Source: Salinisphaera orenii subsp. orenii MK-B5
Lineage (GTDB): Bacteria > Pseudomonadota > Gammaproteobacteria > Nevskiales > Salinisphaeraceae
DNA length: 64,000 nt
Assembly (NCBI RefSeq): GCF_003788635.1
Contig: NZ_AYKH01000034.1
Location: 124,001 to 188,000, forward strand
Direction of reading: 5' to 3'
Shown here piece by piece: positions 18,403-27,793 of this stretch (its first letter is position 1; every line of letters begins with the position of its first letter). Both the position numbers and the translations under genes were made by a program. A model generated the notes under the pieces. The model saw only the letters and a list, made by a program, of their open reading frames with translations. It made no database searches and was not told the origin of the DNA.

Positions 18403-19572
18403 ATGAAATGGGGAATGATCAAGGGGGCCGTCGCCGCGAGCGCCGTGGCTCTGAGCCTGGCGGCCGGGCCGGTGCAGGCCAAGGAGACGGTGAAGATCGC
18501 GTTCATCGGGCCGTTGACGGGCGGCGCGTCGTCGATCGGACTGGGCGGGCGCAACTCGGCGCAGCTCGCCGTGCAGCTGCGCAACGAGGACCCTGATACC
18601 GAGTACGACTACGAGCTGGTCACGCTCGACGACGCCTGCAAGCCCAACGTCGGCGTGCAGGTGGCCACGAAGGCGGCCGCGGATCGCGAGATCGTCGGTG
18701 CGATCACGCAGTACTGCTCGGCGGTGGCGATGGCGGCGGTCAACGTCTACCACCGGTTCCAGCTGCCGGTGATCGTCTGGGGGGCGGTGCTGCCGGACAT
18801 CACCTACGGCAACGACTACCCCGAGGTGCATCGCGTCAACGGCACCATGATCAACCAGAACGAGACCGCGGCCCGGTTCATGACCGACAAGGGCTACGAG
18901 AAGTGGGTGATCATCCACGACACCACCGACTACGGGAAGGGGCACAACAAGTACTTCTCGAAGTCGCTGAAGGCCAACGGCGGCGAAGTGCTGGGTACGT
19001 TCGGGGTGTCCGCCGATCAACAGGATTTCACCGCGGAGCTGACCGAGGCCAAGTCCATGGACCCGGACGTCATCTACTTCGGCGGGCTGACGCCGGTGGG
19101 CGTGCGCATCCGCCGCCAGATGGAGCGCCTGGGTATCGACGCCCAGTTCGAGGGGACGTCGGGCATCATTTCCGATTCCTACATCGATGGCCTCGGCGAT
19201 CTGGCCGAGGGCACGGTGGCCTTTCTCGAAGGCGCGCCGCTGTCGAAGCTGCCGGGCGGCGACTACTTCAAGGCGCAGTACGAGGAGGCGGGCTTCTCCG
19301 AGCCGGCCGAGGCGTACGGCCCGTTCGCCTTCGCGGCGACCGGCCTGCTGATGGACACCATCGAAGAGGTGGGACCGGATCGCGCCAAGGTCACGAAGGC
19401 ATTGGCCGAGGTCGATGACGCCGACTCGATCGTGGGCAAGATCCGCTTCGACGAGCACGGCCAGAACGAGGTCGCGCAGATCACCAAGTACGTCGTCCAG
19501 GACGGCGAATGGGTGGTCTGGGAGGACAGCGAATACGCCAGCGGCGAGCGCAGCCTCACGGGCGCTGAATAG
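18403..19572 (+). CDS. Branched-chain-amino-acid-type ABC transporter, periplasmic binding protein
   Basis: 389 residues. The N-terminus is a Sec signal peptide (positive MKWGMIKG, a hydrophobic core, cleavage probably after GPVQA). The mature part starts with VKIAFIGPLTGG, the typical opening of the Leu/Ile/Val-binding (Peripla_BP_6) family, and continues with two Rossmann-like lobes. No lipobox cysteine is present, so it should be a soluble periplasmic protein. GGGAG lies seven bases before ATG 18403. It heads a livK-H-M-G-F order operon followed by a peptidase and an amidase, so the ligand may be an N-acylated or amide compound rather than a free branched-chain amino acid; this is inference. 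Confidence 0.88.
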   Translation: MKWGMIKGAVAASAVALSLAAGPVQAKETVKIAFIGPLTGGASSIGLGGRNSAQLAVQLRNEDPDTEYDYELVTLDDACKPNVGVQVATKAAADREIVGAITQYCSAVAMAAVNVYHRFQLPVIVWGAVLPDITYGNDYPEVHRVNGTMINQNETAARFMTDKGYEKWVIIHDTTDYGKGHNKYFSKSLKANGGEVLGTFGVSADQQDFTAELTEAKSMDPDVIYFGGLTPVGVRIRRQMERLGIDAQFEGTSGIISDSYIDGLGDLAEGTVAFLEGAPLSKLPGGDYFKAQYEEAGFSEPAEAYGPFAFAATGLLMDTIEEVGPDRAKVTKALAEVDDADSIVGKIRFDEHGQNEVAQITKYVVQDGEWVVWEDSEYASGERSLTGAE

Positions 19573-19683
19573 CCCTGTCTTCCTTCGGGTCGACGCGTAC
19601 GCGCCGCGGTCGTTGCAGAGAGCACGCCCGCGGCGCCCGGGCGCGTCGGCTGTCATGAATCGCTGTCAATCGAGGAGCCCATC

Positions 19684-20604
19684 GTGGACGCAGCACTGCT
19701 GAGTCAGTACGTCGTCAACGGCCTCATGCAGGGCATGATGTACGCGCTGGTGGCCGTGGGGTTCACGCTGTTCTTCGGCGTGCTCAATGTCATCCAGTTC
19801 TCTCACGGCGACGTCCTCATGGTGGGCTCGTTCGTAGGGTACAGCGCCATCATGGGCGTGATCGCCGTCGGCATCGACAACCCCTATATCGCACTGGCGG
19901 CCGCCCTGATCGCGGCCGTGACGCTGGTCGGACTGCTGGGGGCGGTGATCGCGCGGCTGTTCGTGTTGCCGCTGCGCTCGTCGCCACCGCTGAACACGCT
20001 GCTCATCACGCTCATGCTGGGCACCGTGCTCAGAGAGAGCGTGCGGCTGTTCTTTCCGCACGGTTCGCACCCCAAGCGCTTTCCGCCGCTGCTGCCCACC
20101 GATTCGATCGCGATCGGCGGCTTCGATCTGCGCGTGGACAGCGTGATGCTGCTGATCGCCGGTCTGCTGGTGATCGTGGCGATCCATCTGGTGATCAACC
20201 GGACGCGGCTGGGGCTGGCGATCCGCGCCGTGGCGCAGGACGAGGAGACGGCGATGACCATGGGCATCAATTTCCGCTTCGTGGTGCTGGTGACGTTCGT
20301 GATCGGCTCGGCCGTGGCGGCCTTCGCCGGGATCATGAACGGGCTGTACTACAACGAGATCAACTTCAACAGCGGCCTGCTGCTGGGGGTGATCGGCTTC
20401 GCCGCGGCGATCGTGGGCGGCCTGGGCAGCATCTACGGTGCGATTCTCGGCGGCTTTCTGTTCGCCGCCCTGCAGACCGTCGGCGCGGTCGCGATGCCGT
20501 TCGACAGCGCCTACAAGGACGTCTTCGCGTTCACGGTCGTCATCGCGCTGATGGCATGGCGGCCGACGGGGCTGATCGCGGAACGCGTGAGCGAGAGGGT
20601 CTGA
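19684..20604 (+). CDS. ABC transporter permease, LivH type
   Basis: 306 residues, strongly hydrophobic throughout, with about eight membrane segments. The N-terminal YVVNGLMQGMMYALVAVGF and the following NVIQFSHGDVLM are hallmark LivH sequences, and the C-terminus holds a GGLGSIYGAILGG loop that contacts the ATPases. It starts at GTG 19684, preceded by GAGGAG six bases upstream. A 111-base gap separates it from the binding-protein gene, and the LivM-type permease follows five bases after its stop. It forms half of the inner-membrane channel for the substrate delivered by the protein at 18403. Confidence 0.9.
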   Translation: MDAALLSQYVVNGLMQGMMYALVAVGFTLFFGVLNVIQFSHGDVLMVGSFVGYSAIMGVIAVGIDNPYIALAAALIAAVTLVGLLGAVIARLFVLPLRSSPPLNTLLITLMLGTVLRESVRLFFPHGSHPKRFPPLLPTDSIAIGGFDLRVDSVMLLIAGLLVIVAIHLVINRTRLGLAIRAVAQDEETAMTMGINFRFVVLVTFVIGSAVAAFAGIMNGLYYNEINFNSGLLLGVIGFAAAIVGGLGSIYGAILGGFLFAALQTVGAVAMPFDSAYKDVFAFTVVIALMAWRPTGLIAERVSERV

Positions 20605-20609
20605 TCGTC

Positions 20610-21809
20610 ATGGACAACGTTTCTCAGGCATCGGCCGCCCGGCGCCCGGATAGCCCGCAGGTGATTACTTCGCTTGTCATGGGGCTCGTCGGCGGCGCGC
20701 TGCTGACCGGATTCGCGGCCTGGTTCCTCAAGGCCGAAAGCGAATACGTGGTCGGCTTTCTGTTGCTGCTCGCGGTCGTGGGCGCGGTCGCCGCCTCGCG
20801 CCTGGGCGCGCTCGATCGCATCGGCGTGGCCTTCGGCGCATACGAGAAGAGCCTCTATGCGATCGTGATCGCGGGCGTGCTCGTGCTGGCCTGGATCTTT
20901 CGCCAGGACCATTTCACGCTCCTGATGATCACCACCGTGATGGTCTACATGCTGGCGGGGCTGGGCCTGAACGTGCAGTTCGGCTATCTCGGGCTGATCA
21001 ATCTCTCGGGCGCGTCCTTCATCGGCGTGGGTGCCTACACTTCGGCCGTGCTGACCATGCACAGCGCGATCCCGCCGCTGCTCATCCTGCTCATCGGCGG
21101 GGTGCTGTCGGCGCTCGTCGGCTGTCTGCTGATCCTGCCGGTGCTGCGCACGCGCGGCCACTATGCGGCCGTGGTCACGATCGCCTTCGCGATCCTGTTC
21201 GAGAGTTTTCTCAAGGTGAACGACATCCTCGGCGGGCCCCAGGGGCTGCCGGTCGGCGCGATGTCGTTGTTCGGCTGGAGCTTCAACAACCCAATCACGT
21301 TCGGCGGCTTCCAGGCTTCGTTCTACATGAACTACCTGCTGCTCACGCTCGCGGTGCTGGCGCTGGCCTTCGCCCTGGTCAGACGGGTCGAACGCTCCTG
21401 GATCGGGCTCAGCATGGACGCCGTGCGTCTCGACGAGACCGCGGCCGCCTGCTACGGCATCGGGATCCGCCGTTGGAAGGTCCTCGGCTTCACGCTCGGC
21501 AATTTCCTGATCGGCGTGGCCGGCGCGATCTACGGCATGATGCTCGGCTTCATCGCGCCGGCCAATTTCGGGTTCAGCGATTCGCTGATCCTCGTGTCCA
21601 TCGTGCTGCTCGGCGGCATCGGCAATCCCTGGGGGCTGGCGCTGGCGAGTGCGATCGTCGTGATCCTCCCGGAGAAGCTGCAGATGATCCAGGAGTACCG
21701 TTTTCTGCTGTTCGCCTCGCTGGTCGTGCTGGTTCTGCTGTTCCGGCCCGACGGTCTGCTGCCGCGCGGCATGCGCAACTATCTGCCCGGCCGAAAGGTG
21801 GCGCCATGA
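20610..21809 (+). CDS. ABC transporter permease, LivM type
   Basis: 399 residues with about ten hydrophobic segments. Landmarks are GLGLNVQFGYLGLINLSG in the first third and LLGGIGNPWGLALAS near the end, matching the LivM family. It is longer at the N-terminus than many LivM proteins, with an extra pair of membrane segments before the conserved core. ATG 20610 is preceded by GAGAGGG. The stop overlaps the next start by four bases (ATGA), so translation is coupled to the ATPase gene. It pairs with the LivH-type permease to form the transmembrane pore. Confidence 0.9.
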   Translation: MDNVSQASAARRPDSPQVITSLVMGLVGGALLTGFAAWFLKAESEYVVGFLLLLAVVGAVAASRLGALDRIGVAFGAYEKSLYAIVIAGVLVLAWIFRQDHFTLLMITTVMVYMLAGLGLNVQFGYLGLINLSGASFIGVGAYTSAVLTMHSAIPPLLILLIGGVLSALVGCLLILPVLRTRGHYAAVVTIAFAILFESFLKVNDILGGPQGLPVGAMSLFGWSFNNPITFGGFQASFYMNYLLLTLAVLALAFALVRRVERSWIGLSMDAVRLDETAAACYGIGIRRWKVLGFTLGNFLIGVAGAIYGMMLGFIAPANFGFSDSLILVSIVLLGGIGNPWGLALASAIVVILPEKLQMIQEYRFLLFASLVVLVLLFRPDGLLPRGMRNYLPGRKVAP

Positions 21810-22588
21810 GCGAATCCGACACGCTTTTGTCCTGCACCGACGTCACCCGGTATTTCGGCGGTCTGCTCGCGCTCGACCATCTCGATCTGGATGTGCACCG
21901 GGGCGAGGTGCTGGGGCTGCTGGGGCCGAACGGCTCGGGCAAGACGACGTTCTTCAATGTGCTCACCGGCATCTATGCCTTCAGCGAGGGGCGTGCGGTG
22001 CTGGCCGGGCGCGACGTCACGCGCGATACCGCGCAGGCGGTCTACAAGGCCGGCGTGGCGCGCACGTTCCAGCGCTCGCGGCTGTGCCTGTCGCTGTCGT
22101 TGTTCGACAACATCATGGTCGGCAATCACAACCGGCTGAGCCTGGGGATGACGTTCAATCTGCTGCGCCGGCGCGCCTTCGCGCGCGAGCTCGAGGCGAA
22201 CTTCGCCGCGGCTCGCGATCTGGTCGAAGTGTTCAGCCCCGCGCTGGCCGACCGGATGAACGAGCCGGTGGCGAACTTTCCCATGCTCGACCGCCGCCGC
22301 ATCGAGATCTGCCGGGCGCTGATCAGCCGCCCGAAGCTGCTGCTGCTCGACGAGCCCTCGGCCGGCATGACGCACGAGGAGACCCATCAGCTCATGGACG
22401 ACATCCTGGCCGTGCGCGCGCACACGCCGGAGCTGGCGATCGTGATCATCGAGCACGAGACCAGCGTCATCGAGCGCATCACCGACCGATGCGCGGTACT
22501 CAACTTCGGCAAGAAGATCTGCGAGGGCAGCTACGCCGAAGTCATCGAAAACGAAGAGGTACGCGAAGCGTATCTCGGTGCGGCGTAG
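21806..22588 (+). CDS. ABC transporter ATP-binding protein, LivG type
   Basis: 260 residues. Walker A is GPNGSGKTT (K46) and Walker B is LLLLDEPSAG. The usual C-terminal LSGGQ signature region is atypical: where it is expected the protein reads NFPMLDRRRIEICRAL, so the signature motif has diverged, although the RRIEICRAL helix is retained. This is notable because the partner at 22593 keeps a normal LSGGEQ; in heterodimeric ABC ATPases one degenerate site is common. It powers import through the permeases at 19684 and 20610. Confidence 0.88.
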   Translation: MSESDTLLSCTDVTRYFGGLLALDHLDLDVHRGEVLGLLGPNGSGKTTFFNVLTGIYAFSEGRAVLAGRDVTRDTAQAVYKAGVARTFQRSRLCLSLSLFDNIMVGNHNRLSLGMTFNLLRRRAFARELEANFAAARDLVEVFSPALADRMNEPVANFPMLDRRRIEICRALISRPKLLLLDEPSAGMTHEETHQLMDDILAVRAHTPELAIVIIEHETSVIERITDRCAVLNFGKKICEGSYAEVIENEEVREAYLGAA

Positions 22589-22592
22589 AACC

Positions 22593-23306
22593 ATGGGCGA
22601 TAAAACACTCGACATCGAGAATGTCTACACGGCCTACGACAAGGCCGACGTGCTCGAGGGCGTGTCGCTGAGCGTGCGTCCGGGCCGCATCACCTGCCTG
22701 CTCGGGTCGAACGGTGTCGGCAAGACGACGCTGATCCGTTCGATTCTCGGCCTGACCGCTCCGCGGGAGGGCCGCATCACCTTCGGCGGGCGCGACATCA
22801 CGGGCATGTCGACGCACCGGGTGATCGCCACGGGCATCGCCTGCATTCCCGAAGGCCGCAAGGTCTTTCCCAAGCTCACCGTGACCGAGAATCTGCGCAT
22901 CGGCGCCTACCAGGTGAAGGCCGAAGCCGCGATCCGCGAGCGCATGAACGAGGCCTACGAGATCTTTCCGCGTCTGGCCGAGCGGCGTTCCCAGCTCGCG
23001 GGCACGCTCTCGGGCGGCGAGCAGGCGATGCTGTCGATCGGCCGCGGGCTGATGTCGTCGCCCGATCTGCTGCTCATCGACGAGCCGTCGCTGGGCCTGT
23101 CGCCGCTGTTCGTCAAGGAGAACTTCAACGTCATCCAGCGCATCAACGAGCGCGGCGTGACAGTGTTCCTGGTCGAACAGAACGTGCGCCAGACGCTGGC
23201 GATCTCGCACTACGGCTACGTGCTCGGCAAGGGGCGCGTCGTGGCCGAGGGCGAACCCGACACACTCACCGATAACGAAGAGGTCAATCAGGCCTACTTC
23301 GGCTGA
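22593..23306 (+). CDS. ABC transporter ATP-binding protein, LivF type
   Basis: 237 residues, the standard LivF size. Walker A is GSNGVGKTT, the signature is LSGGEQ, and Walker B is LLLIDEPSLGLSP, followed by the LivF-typical LVEQN switch region. It starts at ATG 22593, four bases after the LivG-type stop. It should form a heterodimer with the 21806 protein. The next gene (M20 peptidase) begins 25 bases after its stop on the same strand, so uptake and substrate cleavage appear to be transcribed together. Confidence 0.92.
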   Translation: MGDKTLDIENVYTAYDKADVLEGVSLSVRPGRITCLLGSNGVGKTTLIRSILGLTAPREGRITFGGRDITGMSTHRVIATGIACIPEGRKVFPKLTVTENLRIGAYQVKAEAAIRERMNEAYEIFPRLAERRSQLAGTLSGGEQAMLSIGRGLMSSPDLLLIDEPSLGLSPLFVKENFNVIQRINERGVTVFLVEQNVRQTLAISHYGYVLGKGRVVAEGEPDTLTDNEEVNQAYFG

Positions 23307-23331
23307 CCCTGGCCGCGAGGAGTTCGTACCC

Positions 23332-24459
23332 ATGCCATCCACCGATCCCGTAGCGCTGACCCAGGCGCTCGTCCGCTACAAGACCGTCAATCCGCCGGGC
23401 GAGGAGCATGACTGCGCCCATCATCTCGGCGATATGCTCGCGGCCGCCGGCTTCGACGTGACCTATGTCGATGCCGGCGAGAGACGCACCAATGTCGTCG
23501 CCCGCCTGGGCAACGGCGCGGGCACGCCGCTGTGCTTCACCGGCCATATCGACACCGTGCCGCTGGGCGCCCAGCCCTGGCGTGTCGACCCGTTCGGCGG
23601 GGAGGTCGTCGACGGCCGGCTCTACGGCCGCGGCGCCACCGACATGAAGGCCGGCGTGGCCGCGTTCGTCGCCGCCGCGATCGACCACGCCGACGCGCTG
23701 GCCGCGGGCCCGGGCGTGGTGCTGGTGATCACCTCGGGCGAGGAGACCGGCTGCGACGGCGCCTTCCATCTGACCGAACAGGCCGGCGTGCTCGGCGAGG
23801 CCGGGGCGATGGTGGTGGCCGAGCCCACCAGCAACCAGCCGCTGGTCGGCCACAAGGGCGCCCTGTGGCTGCGCGCCTTCGCACGCGGCGTCACCGCCCA
23901 CGGTTCAACGCCGGAGCACGGCGACAACGCCGTCTACAAGGCGGCGCGCATGGTCGGCGCGCTGGAACGCTTCGACTTCGGCCGGCCCGCCCACGAGGTG
24001 CTCGGCCGCGACACGCTCAACGTCGGCACGATCGCCGGCGGCATGAACATGAACTCCGTGCCGGACGTCTGTGAGGTCGGCATCGATATCCGCACCACGC
24101 CGGGGGCCTCGCATGCCGACATCCGGCGCGATCTGGAAGCCGATCTCGGCGGCGATCTGGCCGAGCTCGAGACCCTGGTGGATCTCGAAGGCGTCTGGAC
24201 CGATCCGGGCGACGCCTGGGTCGCCGAGGTCTATGCGGTGATGGCCGAGATGCTCGGTGAGACCCCGGTGCCGCGCGGTGCCGCCTTCTTCACCGACGCC
24301 TCGGCGCTGACGCCGCACTACGGCGACATCCCCACCGTCATCCTCGGTCCGGGCGAGGCCGCGCTCGCGCACCAGACCGACGAATACTGCGTGGTGGATC
24401 GCATCACGCAGGCCAAGGCCGCCTACGCCACGCTCATGCAGCGCTGGTCGGCCGCGTGA
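23332..24459 (+). CDS. M20-family zinc peptidase/deacylase (ArgE/DapE-like)
   Basis: 375 residues. The dinuclear metal site is complete: GHIDTVP (H72, D74), the bridging aspartate in GRGATDMKAG (D102), and the catalytic and metal-binding glutamates in SGEETG (E135, E136), with a late H in LAHQTDEY. The central lid domain, with NVGTIAGGMNMNSVP, is typical of ArgE/DapE/CPG2-type enzymes that remove acyl groups from amino acids or cleave dipeptides. It overlaps the amidase start by four bases (GTGA) and follows the ABC transporter closely. Together this suggests hydrolysis of an imported N-acyl or N-carbamoyl amino compound; the exact substrate is not determinable. Confidence 0.88.
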   Translation: MPSTDPVALTQALVRYKTVNPPGEEHDCAHHLGDMLAAAGFDVTYVDAGERRTNVVARLGNGAGTPLCFTGHIDTVPLGAQPWRVDPFGGEVVDGRLYGRGATDMKAGVAAFVAAAIDHADALAAGPGVVLVITSGEETGCDGAFHLTEQAGVLGEAGAMVVAEPTSNQPLVGHKGALWLRAFARGVTAHGSTPEHGDNAVYKAARMVGALERFDFGRPAHEVLGRDTLNVGTIAGGMNMNSVPDVCEVGIDIRTTPGASHADIRRDLEADLGGDLAELETLVDLEGVWTDPGDAWVAEVYAVMAEMLGETPVPRGAAFFTDASALTPHYGDIPTVILGPGEAALAHQTDEYCVVDRITQAKAAYATLMQRWSAA

Positions 24460-25748
24460 CGGCCGCATCCGCCGGCGCGTGCGACGCGCTCACGGCCATG
24501 GTCGACGGCACGCTGACCAGCGAGCGGCTGGTCGGCGACTGCCTGGCCCGCATCGACGCGCGGGAAGCGGCGATCGGCGCCTGGGCGCATTTCGACGCGG
24601 AGGCCGCACGCGCAGCCGCACGCGCCTGCGACGACGGCGCGCGCGGCGGGCTGCTGGCGGGGTTGCCGGTGGCGGTCAAGGACGTCTTCGACACCGCCGA
24701 CATGCCGACCGCCTACGGTTCGCCCATCTACAGCGGCCACCGACCGCAGGCGGATGCCGCAGTGGTGGCGCTGATCCGGCGTGCCGGCGGCGTGGTGATG
24801 GGCAAGACCGTGACCACCGAGTTCGCCATGTTCGCCCCCGGCCGGACGGCCAACCCGCACGATACGGCGCACACGCCCGGCGGCTCGTCGAGCGGCTCGG
24901 CGGCCGCCGTCGCCGATGGCATGGTGCCGCTCGCGCTCGGCACCCAGACCGCCGGTTCGGTCATCCGGCCGGCGTCGTTCTGCGGCGTGGTGGGCTACAA
25001 GCCGACGTTCGATTCGATCTGCCCGACCGGCTTGAAGAACGCCGCCTGGACGCTGGACACCGTCGGCGTGTTCGCCCGCGATGTCGCCGATGCCGCGCTG
25101 TTCGCCGGCGTGCTCGATGGCCGCCGATGCCGGGCCGATGCGTTCGACGCCTCGCGTCCGCCACGCCTGGGGCTGTGCCGGACGCCGCAGTGGGCCGCGG
25201 CCGACGCCGATACCCGGACTGCGATGGCCGAAGCCGAGCGGCAGGCGGCCGCCGCCGGCGCGACGGTGTGCCCGATCGATCTGCCGCCCGAATTCGACGC
25301 GCTGCTGGCGGCCCAGCACACGATCATGGCCTACGAGCTGGCGCGTACGCTGGCCTTCGAGTTCGATACTGCGCCCGACCGTATCAGCGCTGAACTCGGC
25401 ACGATCCTGGATGAGGGACGCGCCATTCCGGCGCGCGACTATGCCCGGGCACAGCAACGTCGCCGTGTCTGTCAGGCGCAGCTCGACGGGATCTTCGCGC
25501 AGGTGGATGCGCTCATCGCGCCGAGTGCGCCCGGCGAAGCGCCCAGACGCACCGCGGGCACGGGCGATCCCGTGTTCAACCGCATCTGGACGCTGCTCGG
25601 CACGCCCTGCGTGAACGTGCCGGGGCTGACCGGGGCCAACGGGCTGCCGGTGGGGGTGCAGGTGATCGGTGCACTGCACGAGGACGCGCGTACGCTGTCG
25701 GCCGCGCGCTGGCTGGAAGCCACGCTTTCGGGGGCGACCGCGGGCTGA
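24456..25748 (+). CDS. Amidase-signature-family amidohydrolase
   Basis: 430 residues. The catalytic triad of the amidase signature family is visible as K75 (PVAVKD), cis-S144 in PGGSSSGSA, and the nucleophile S168 in TQTAGSVIRPA. Such enzymes hydrolyse carboxamides to acid and ammonia. The acid/amide type cannot be told from sequence; the GatA role is unlikely because no gatB or gatC is nearby. It starts at GTG 24456, overlapping the peptidase stop. Being co-transcribed with a transporter and an M20 hydrolase, it may remove an amide from the same imported substrate. It ends the operon; a GC hairpin follows. Confidence 0.88.
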   Translation: MTAASAGACDALTAMVDGTLTSERLVGDCLARIDAREAAIGAWAHFDAEAARAAARACDDGARGGLLAGLPVAVKDVFDTADMPTAYGSPIYSGHRPQADAAVVALIRRAGGVVMGKTVTTEFAMFAPGRTANPHDTAHTPGGSSSGSAAAVADGMVPLALGTQTAGSVIRPASFCGVVGYKPTFDSICPTGLKNAAWTLDTVGVFARDVADAALFAGVLDGRRCRADAFDASRPPRLGLCRTPQWAAADADTRTAMAEAERQAAAAGATVCPIDLPPEFDALLAAQHTIMAYELARTLAFEFDTAPDRISAELGTILDEGRAIPARDYARAQQRRRVCQAQLDGIFAQVDALIAPSAPGEAPRRTAGTGDPVFNRIWTLLGTPCVNVPGLTGANGLPVGVQVIGALHEDARTLSAARWLEATLSGATAG

Positions 25749-25768
25749 CGCCGCGGATCAGCGGGCTC

Positions 25769-25797
25769 GTCGCGCCGCCAAACGCGGCCGGCGCGAC
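25769..25797. terminator. GC hairpin between convergent amidase and TetR genes
   Basis: GTCGCGCCG (25769-25777) and CGGCGCGAC (25789-25797) are perfect 9-base arms around an 11-base loop, 20 bases after the amidase stop. There is no T-run, so it is only a candidate terminator for the two converging units. Confidence 0.4.
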
Positions 25798-25932
25798 CGG
25801 ATGGAACAGCGGCCCCCGCGTCGTGCGGTCGCCTGCGGGAGGGATCCGGCGTGGCCGCGCCGGCCGCGCACTCGCGCGGGGATGCGGGTCCGGCGTCGCC
25901 GGCCGCACGACTCGGCGTCCGGGAGGGACGGA

Positions 25933-26631
25933 TCACGCCGGTGCGTGCTGCAGATACCGCTCGAGGACCTCCCGCATCGTTTCGGCGTAGGTCGTCACCG
26001 ACGTGCCCTGGTCGTGATACTTGCCGCGCTTGAGATACCAGTCCTGAAGCATGGCCTTGATCAGCGAGGCCAGCAGACGGGCGTCGACGGGACGGAACGC
26101 GCCGGCCTCGATGCCTTCGGCGATGATGTCGTGGTAGACGCGCTCGGTCTCGCGCTCGATGGCCACGGCGTCGCGCTTGCGCGACTGTGCCAGGTGCCGC
26201 GCCTCCATGTAGGAGAAATAGAACCACGGCCGCATGAGCTCGCTGAGAAAGAGATGGCTCTTGACCGCGACATGCAGTTTCTCGTGCGGGTCATCGATGT
26301 CGCGGGTGAAGTCGTGGAGCGTGCGCCGGGTGAGCATGAAGCCGTGGCTCTGGATCAGGCCGACGAGATCGTCCTTGTTGCGGATGTAGGCGTAGAGTCC
26401 GCCCATGCTCAGGCCGGCGTCGGTGCACAGATCGCGCAGGGTCATGCCGGTGAAGCCCTTGGCGTTGGCCAGCCGCAGGGTGGAGTCGATGATGCGCACG
26501 AGGTTGCGCACCGCCACGTGTTCCTTCTTGATGCGGATCAGGTCGCGGTTCTGGCGATAGAGCGTCGTGCAGATGTCCGTTTTCGAGACGCTGACGATCT
26601 CCTTGAACTGGTCGAAATCCAAATCCGCCAC
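25933..26631 (-). CDS. TetR-family transcriptional regulator
   Basis: 232 residues from GTG 26631; a start at ATG 26721 would add 30 residues without family similarity. A short N-terminal extension precedes the DNA-binding domain, whose turn and recognition helix read TLRDLCTDAGLSMGGLYAYIRNKDDL (in parts: TLRDLCTDAG, LSMGGLYAYI), unmistakably TetR. The ligand domain follows and ends with VTTYAETMREVLERYLQ. Regulators with this C-terminal pattern are frequently found near fatty-acid genes. It is divergent from the nitronate monooxygenase gene and converges on the amidase; it is one candidate to bind the GAAAC-type palindromes found further right. Confidence 0.85.
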   Translation of the reverse strand: MADLDFDQFKEIVSVSKTDICTTLYRQNRDLIRIKKEHVAVRNLVRIIDSTLRLANAKGFTGMTLRDLCTDAGLSMGGLYAYIRNKDDLVGLIQSHGFMLTRRTLHDFTRDIDDPHEKLHVAVKSHLFLSELMRPWFYFSYMEARHLAQSRKRDAVAIERETERVYHDIIAEGIEAGAFRPVDARLLASLIKAMLQDWYLKRGKYHDQGTSVTTYAETMREVLERYLQHAPA

Positions 26632-26830
26632 GATGGTGCCGCTGCCTCTTGTTTGTACCCGTCGGATGGGCGCACAGCCTAGCGTCTGTGGCCCGGCGGC
26701 GACACTCGGGCCATGTGGCATGGGCCGGAAAATGGGCTGGAACGACGGCTGATTGCAGAACGCAATTCCACAAAGCGCCGCGATTTGCTAGGTTCTCGTC
26801 TGCTTTTATCCGTATACAAAAGGAAACAAG

Positions 26831-27793
26831 ATGTCGCTGCTCGAGGAGCTCCGGGGCCAGATGCGCCTGCCCGTCATCGGTTCGCCGATGTTCATTCTGT
26901 CCAACCCGGACCTGGTGATCGCCCAGTGCCGCAGCGGCATCATCGGCGCGTTCCCGGCGCTTAACGCGCGCCCGGCCGACCAGCTGCCGGTCTGGCTGGA
27001 GCGCATCACCACCGAGCTGGCCGCCGCCCGCGAGGCCGATCCAACGGCGAAGATCGCGCCGTTCGCGGTCAACCAGATCGTGCATTCGTCCAACGACCGG
27101 CTGGAGCAGGATATGCAGGTCTGCGCGGATTACCGGGTGCCGATCATGATCACCAGCCTGCGCGCGCCGCACGCGGCCGTCGAGGTGGCCCACGACTACG
27201 GCGGCCGGGTCTTTCACGACGTCATCAGCGTGCGCCACGCGGAGAAGGCGATCGAGGCCGGGGTCGACGGGCTCATCGTGGTCTGCGCGGGCGCCGGCGG
27301 TCATGCGGGCACGCTCAGCCCGTTCGCGCTGGTCTCGGAGATCCGCCGCTTCTGGGACGGGCCGCTGATCCTGTCGGGTGCGATCACCCGCGGCGAACAC
27401 GTGCTCTCGGCCCAGGCGATGGGCGCGGATCTGGCCTATATGGGCACGCGCTTCATCGCCAGCACGGAGGCCAACGCGGCGCCGTCCTACAAGGAGATGG
27501 TGACCACTTCGAGTGCGAAGGACATCGTTTACACCAACCTGTTCACGGGCGTGCACGGCAACTATCTGCGCGGCTCGATCGAGAATGTGGGCCTGGACCC
27601 GAACGATCTGCCCGAGTCCGGCAAGGATGCGATGACCTTCGGCTCCGACCGCGACGAGAAGAAAAAGGCGTGGAAGGACATCTGGGGCGCCGGGCAGGGC
27701 GTCGGCAACGTCGACGACATCAAGCCGACCGGCGCGATCGTCGATCAGCTCGAGGCGGAATACGAGGGCGCCCGCGCCCGTCTGTCGCTCTAG
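26831..27793 (+). CDS. Nitronate monooxygenase / 2-nitropropane dioxygenase family
   Basis: 320 residues forming a flavin-binding TIM barrel. The early PVIGSPMFILSNPDLV and the phosphate-binding VVCAGAGGHAGT stretch are diagnostic of the family, which oxidises alkyl nitronates or related substrates using FMN and oxygen. AAGGAAA precedes the ATG. Many members in acyl-CoA gene regions act as flavin-dependent oxidoreductases of unknown substrate, and one related group is annotated as trans-enoyl reductase, so the true substrate is open. A GTATAC sequence lies 15 bases before the start in the 199-base divergent region shared with the TetR gene. Confidence 0.83.
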   Translation: MSLLEELRGQMRLPVIGSPMFILSNPDLVIAQCRSGIIGAFPALNARPADQLPVWLERITTELAAAREADPTAKIAPFAVNQIVHSSNDRLEQDMQVCADYRVPIMITSLRAPHAAVEVAHDYGGRVFHDVISVRHAEKAIEAGVDGLIVVCAGAGGHAGTLSPFALVSEIRRFWDGPLILSGAITRGEHVLSAQAMGADLAYMGTRFIASTEANAAPSYKEMVTTSSAKDIVYTNLFTGVHGNYLRGSIENVGLDPNDLPESGKDAMTFGSDRDEKKKAWKDIWGAGQGVGNVDDIKPTGAIVDQLEAEYEGARARLSL

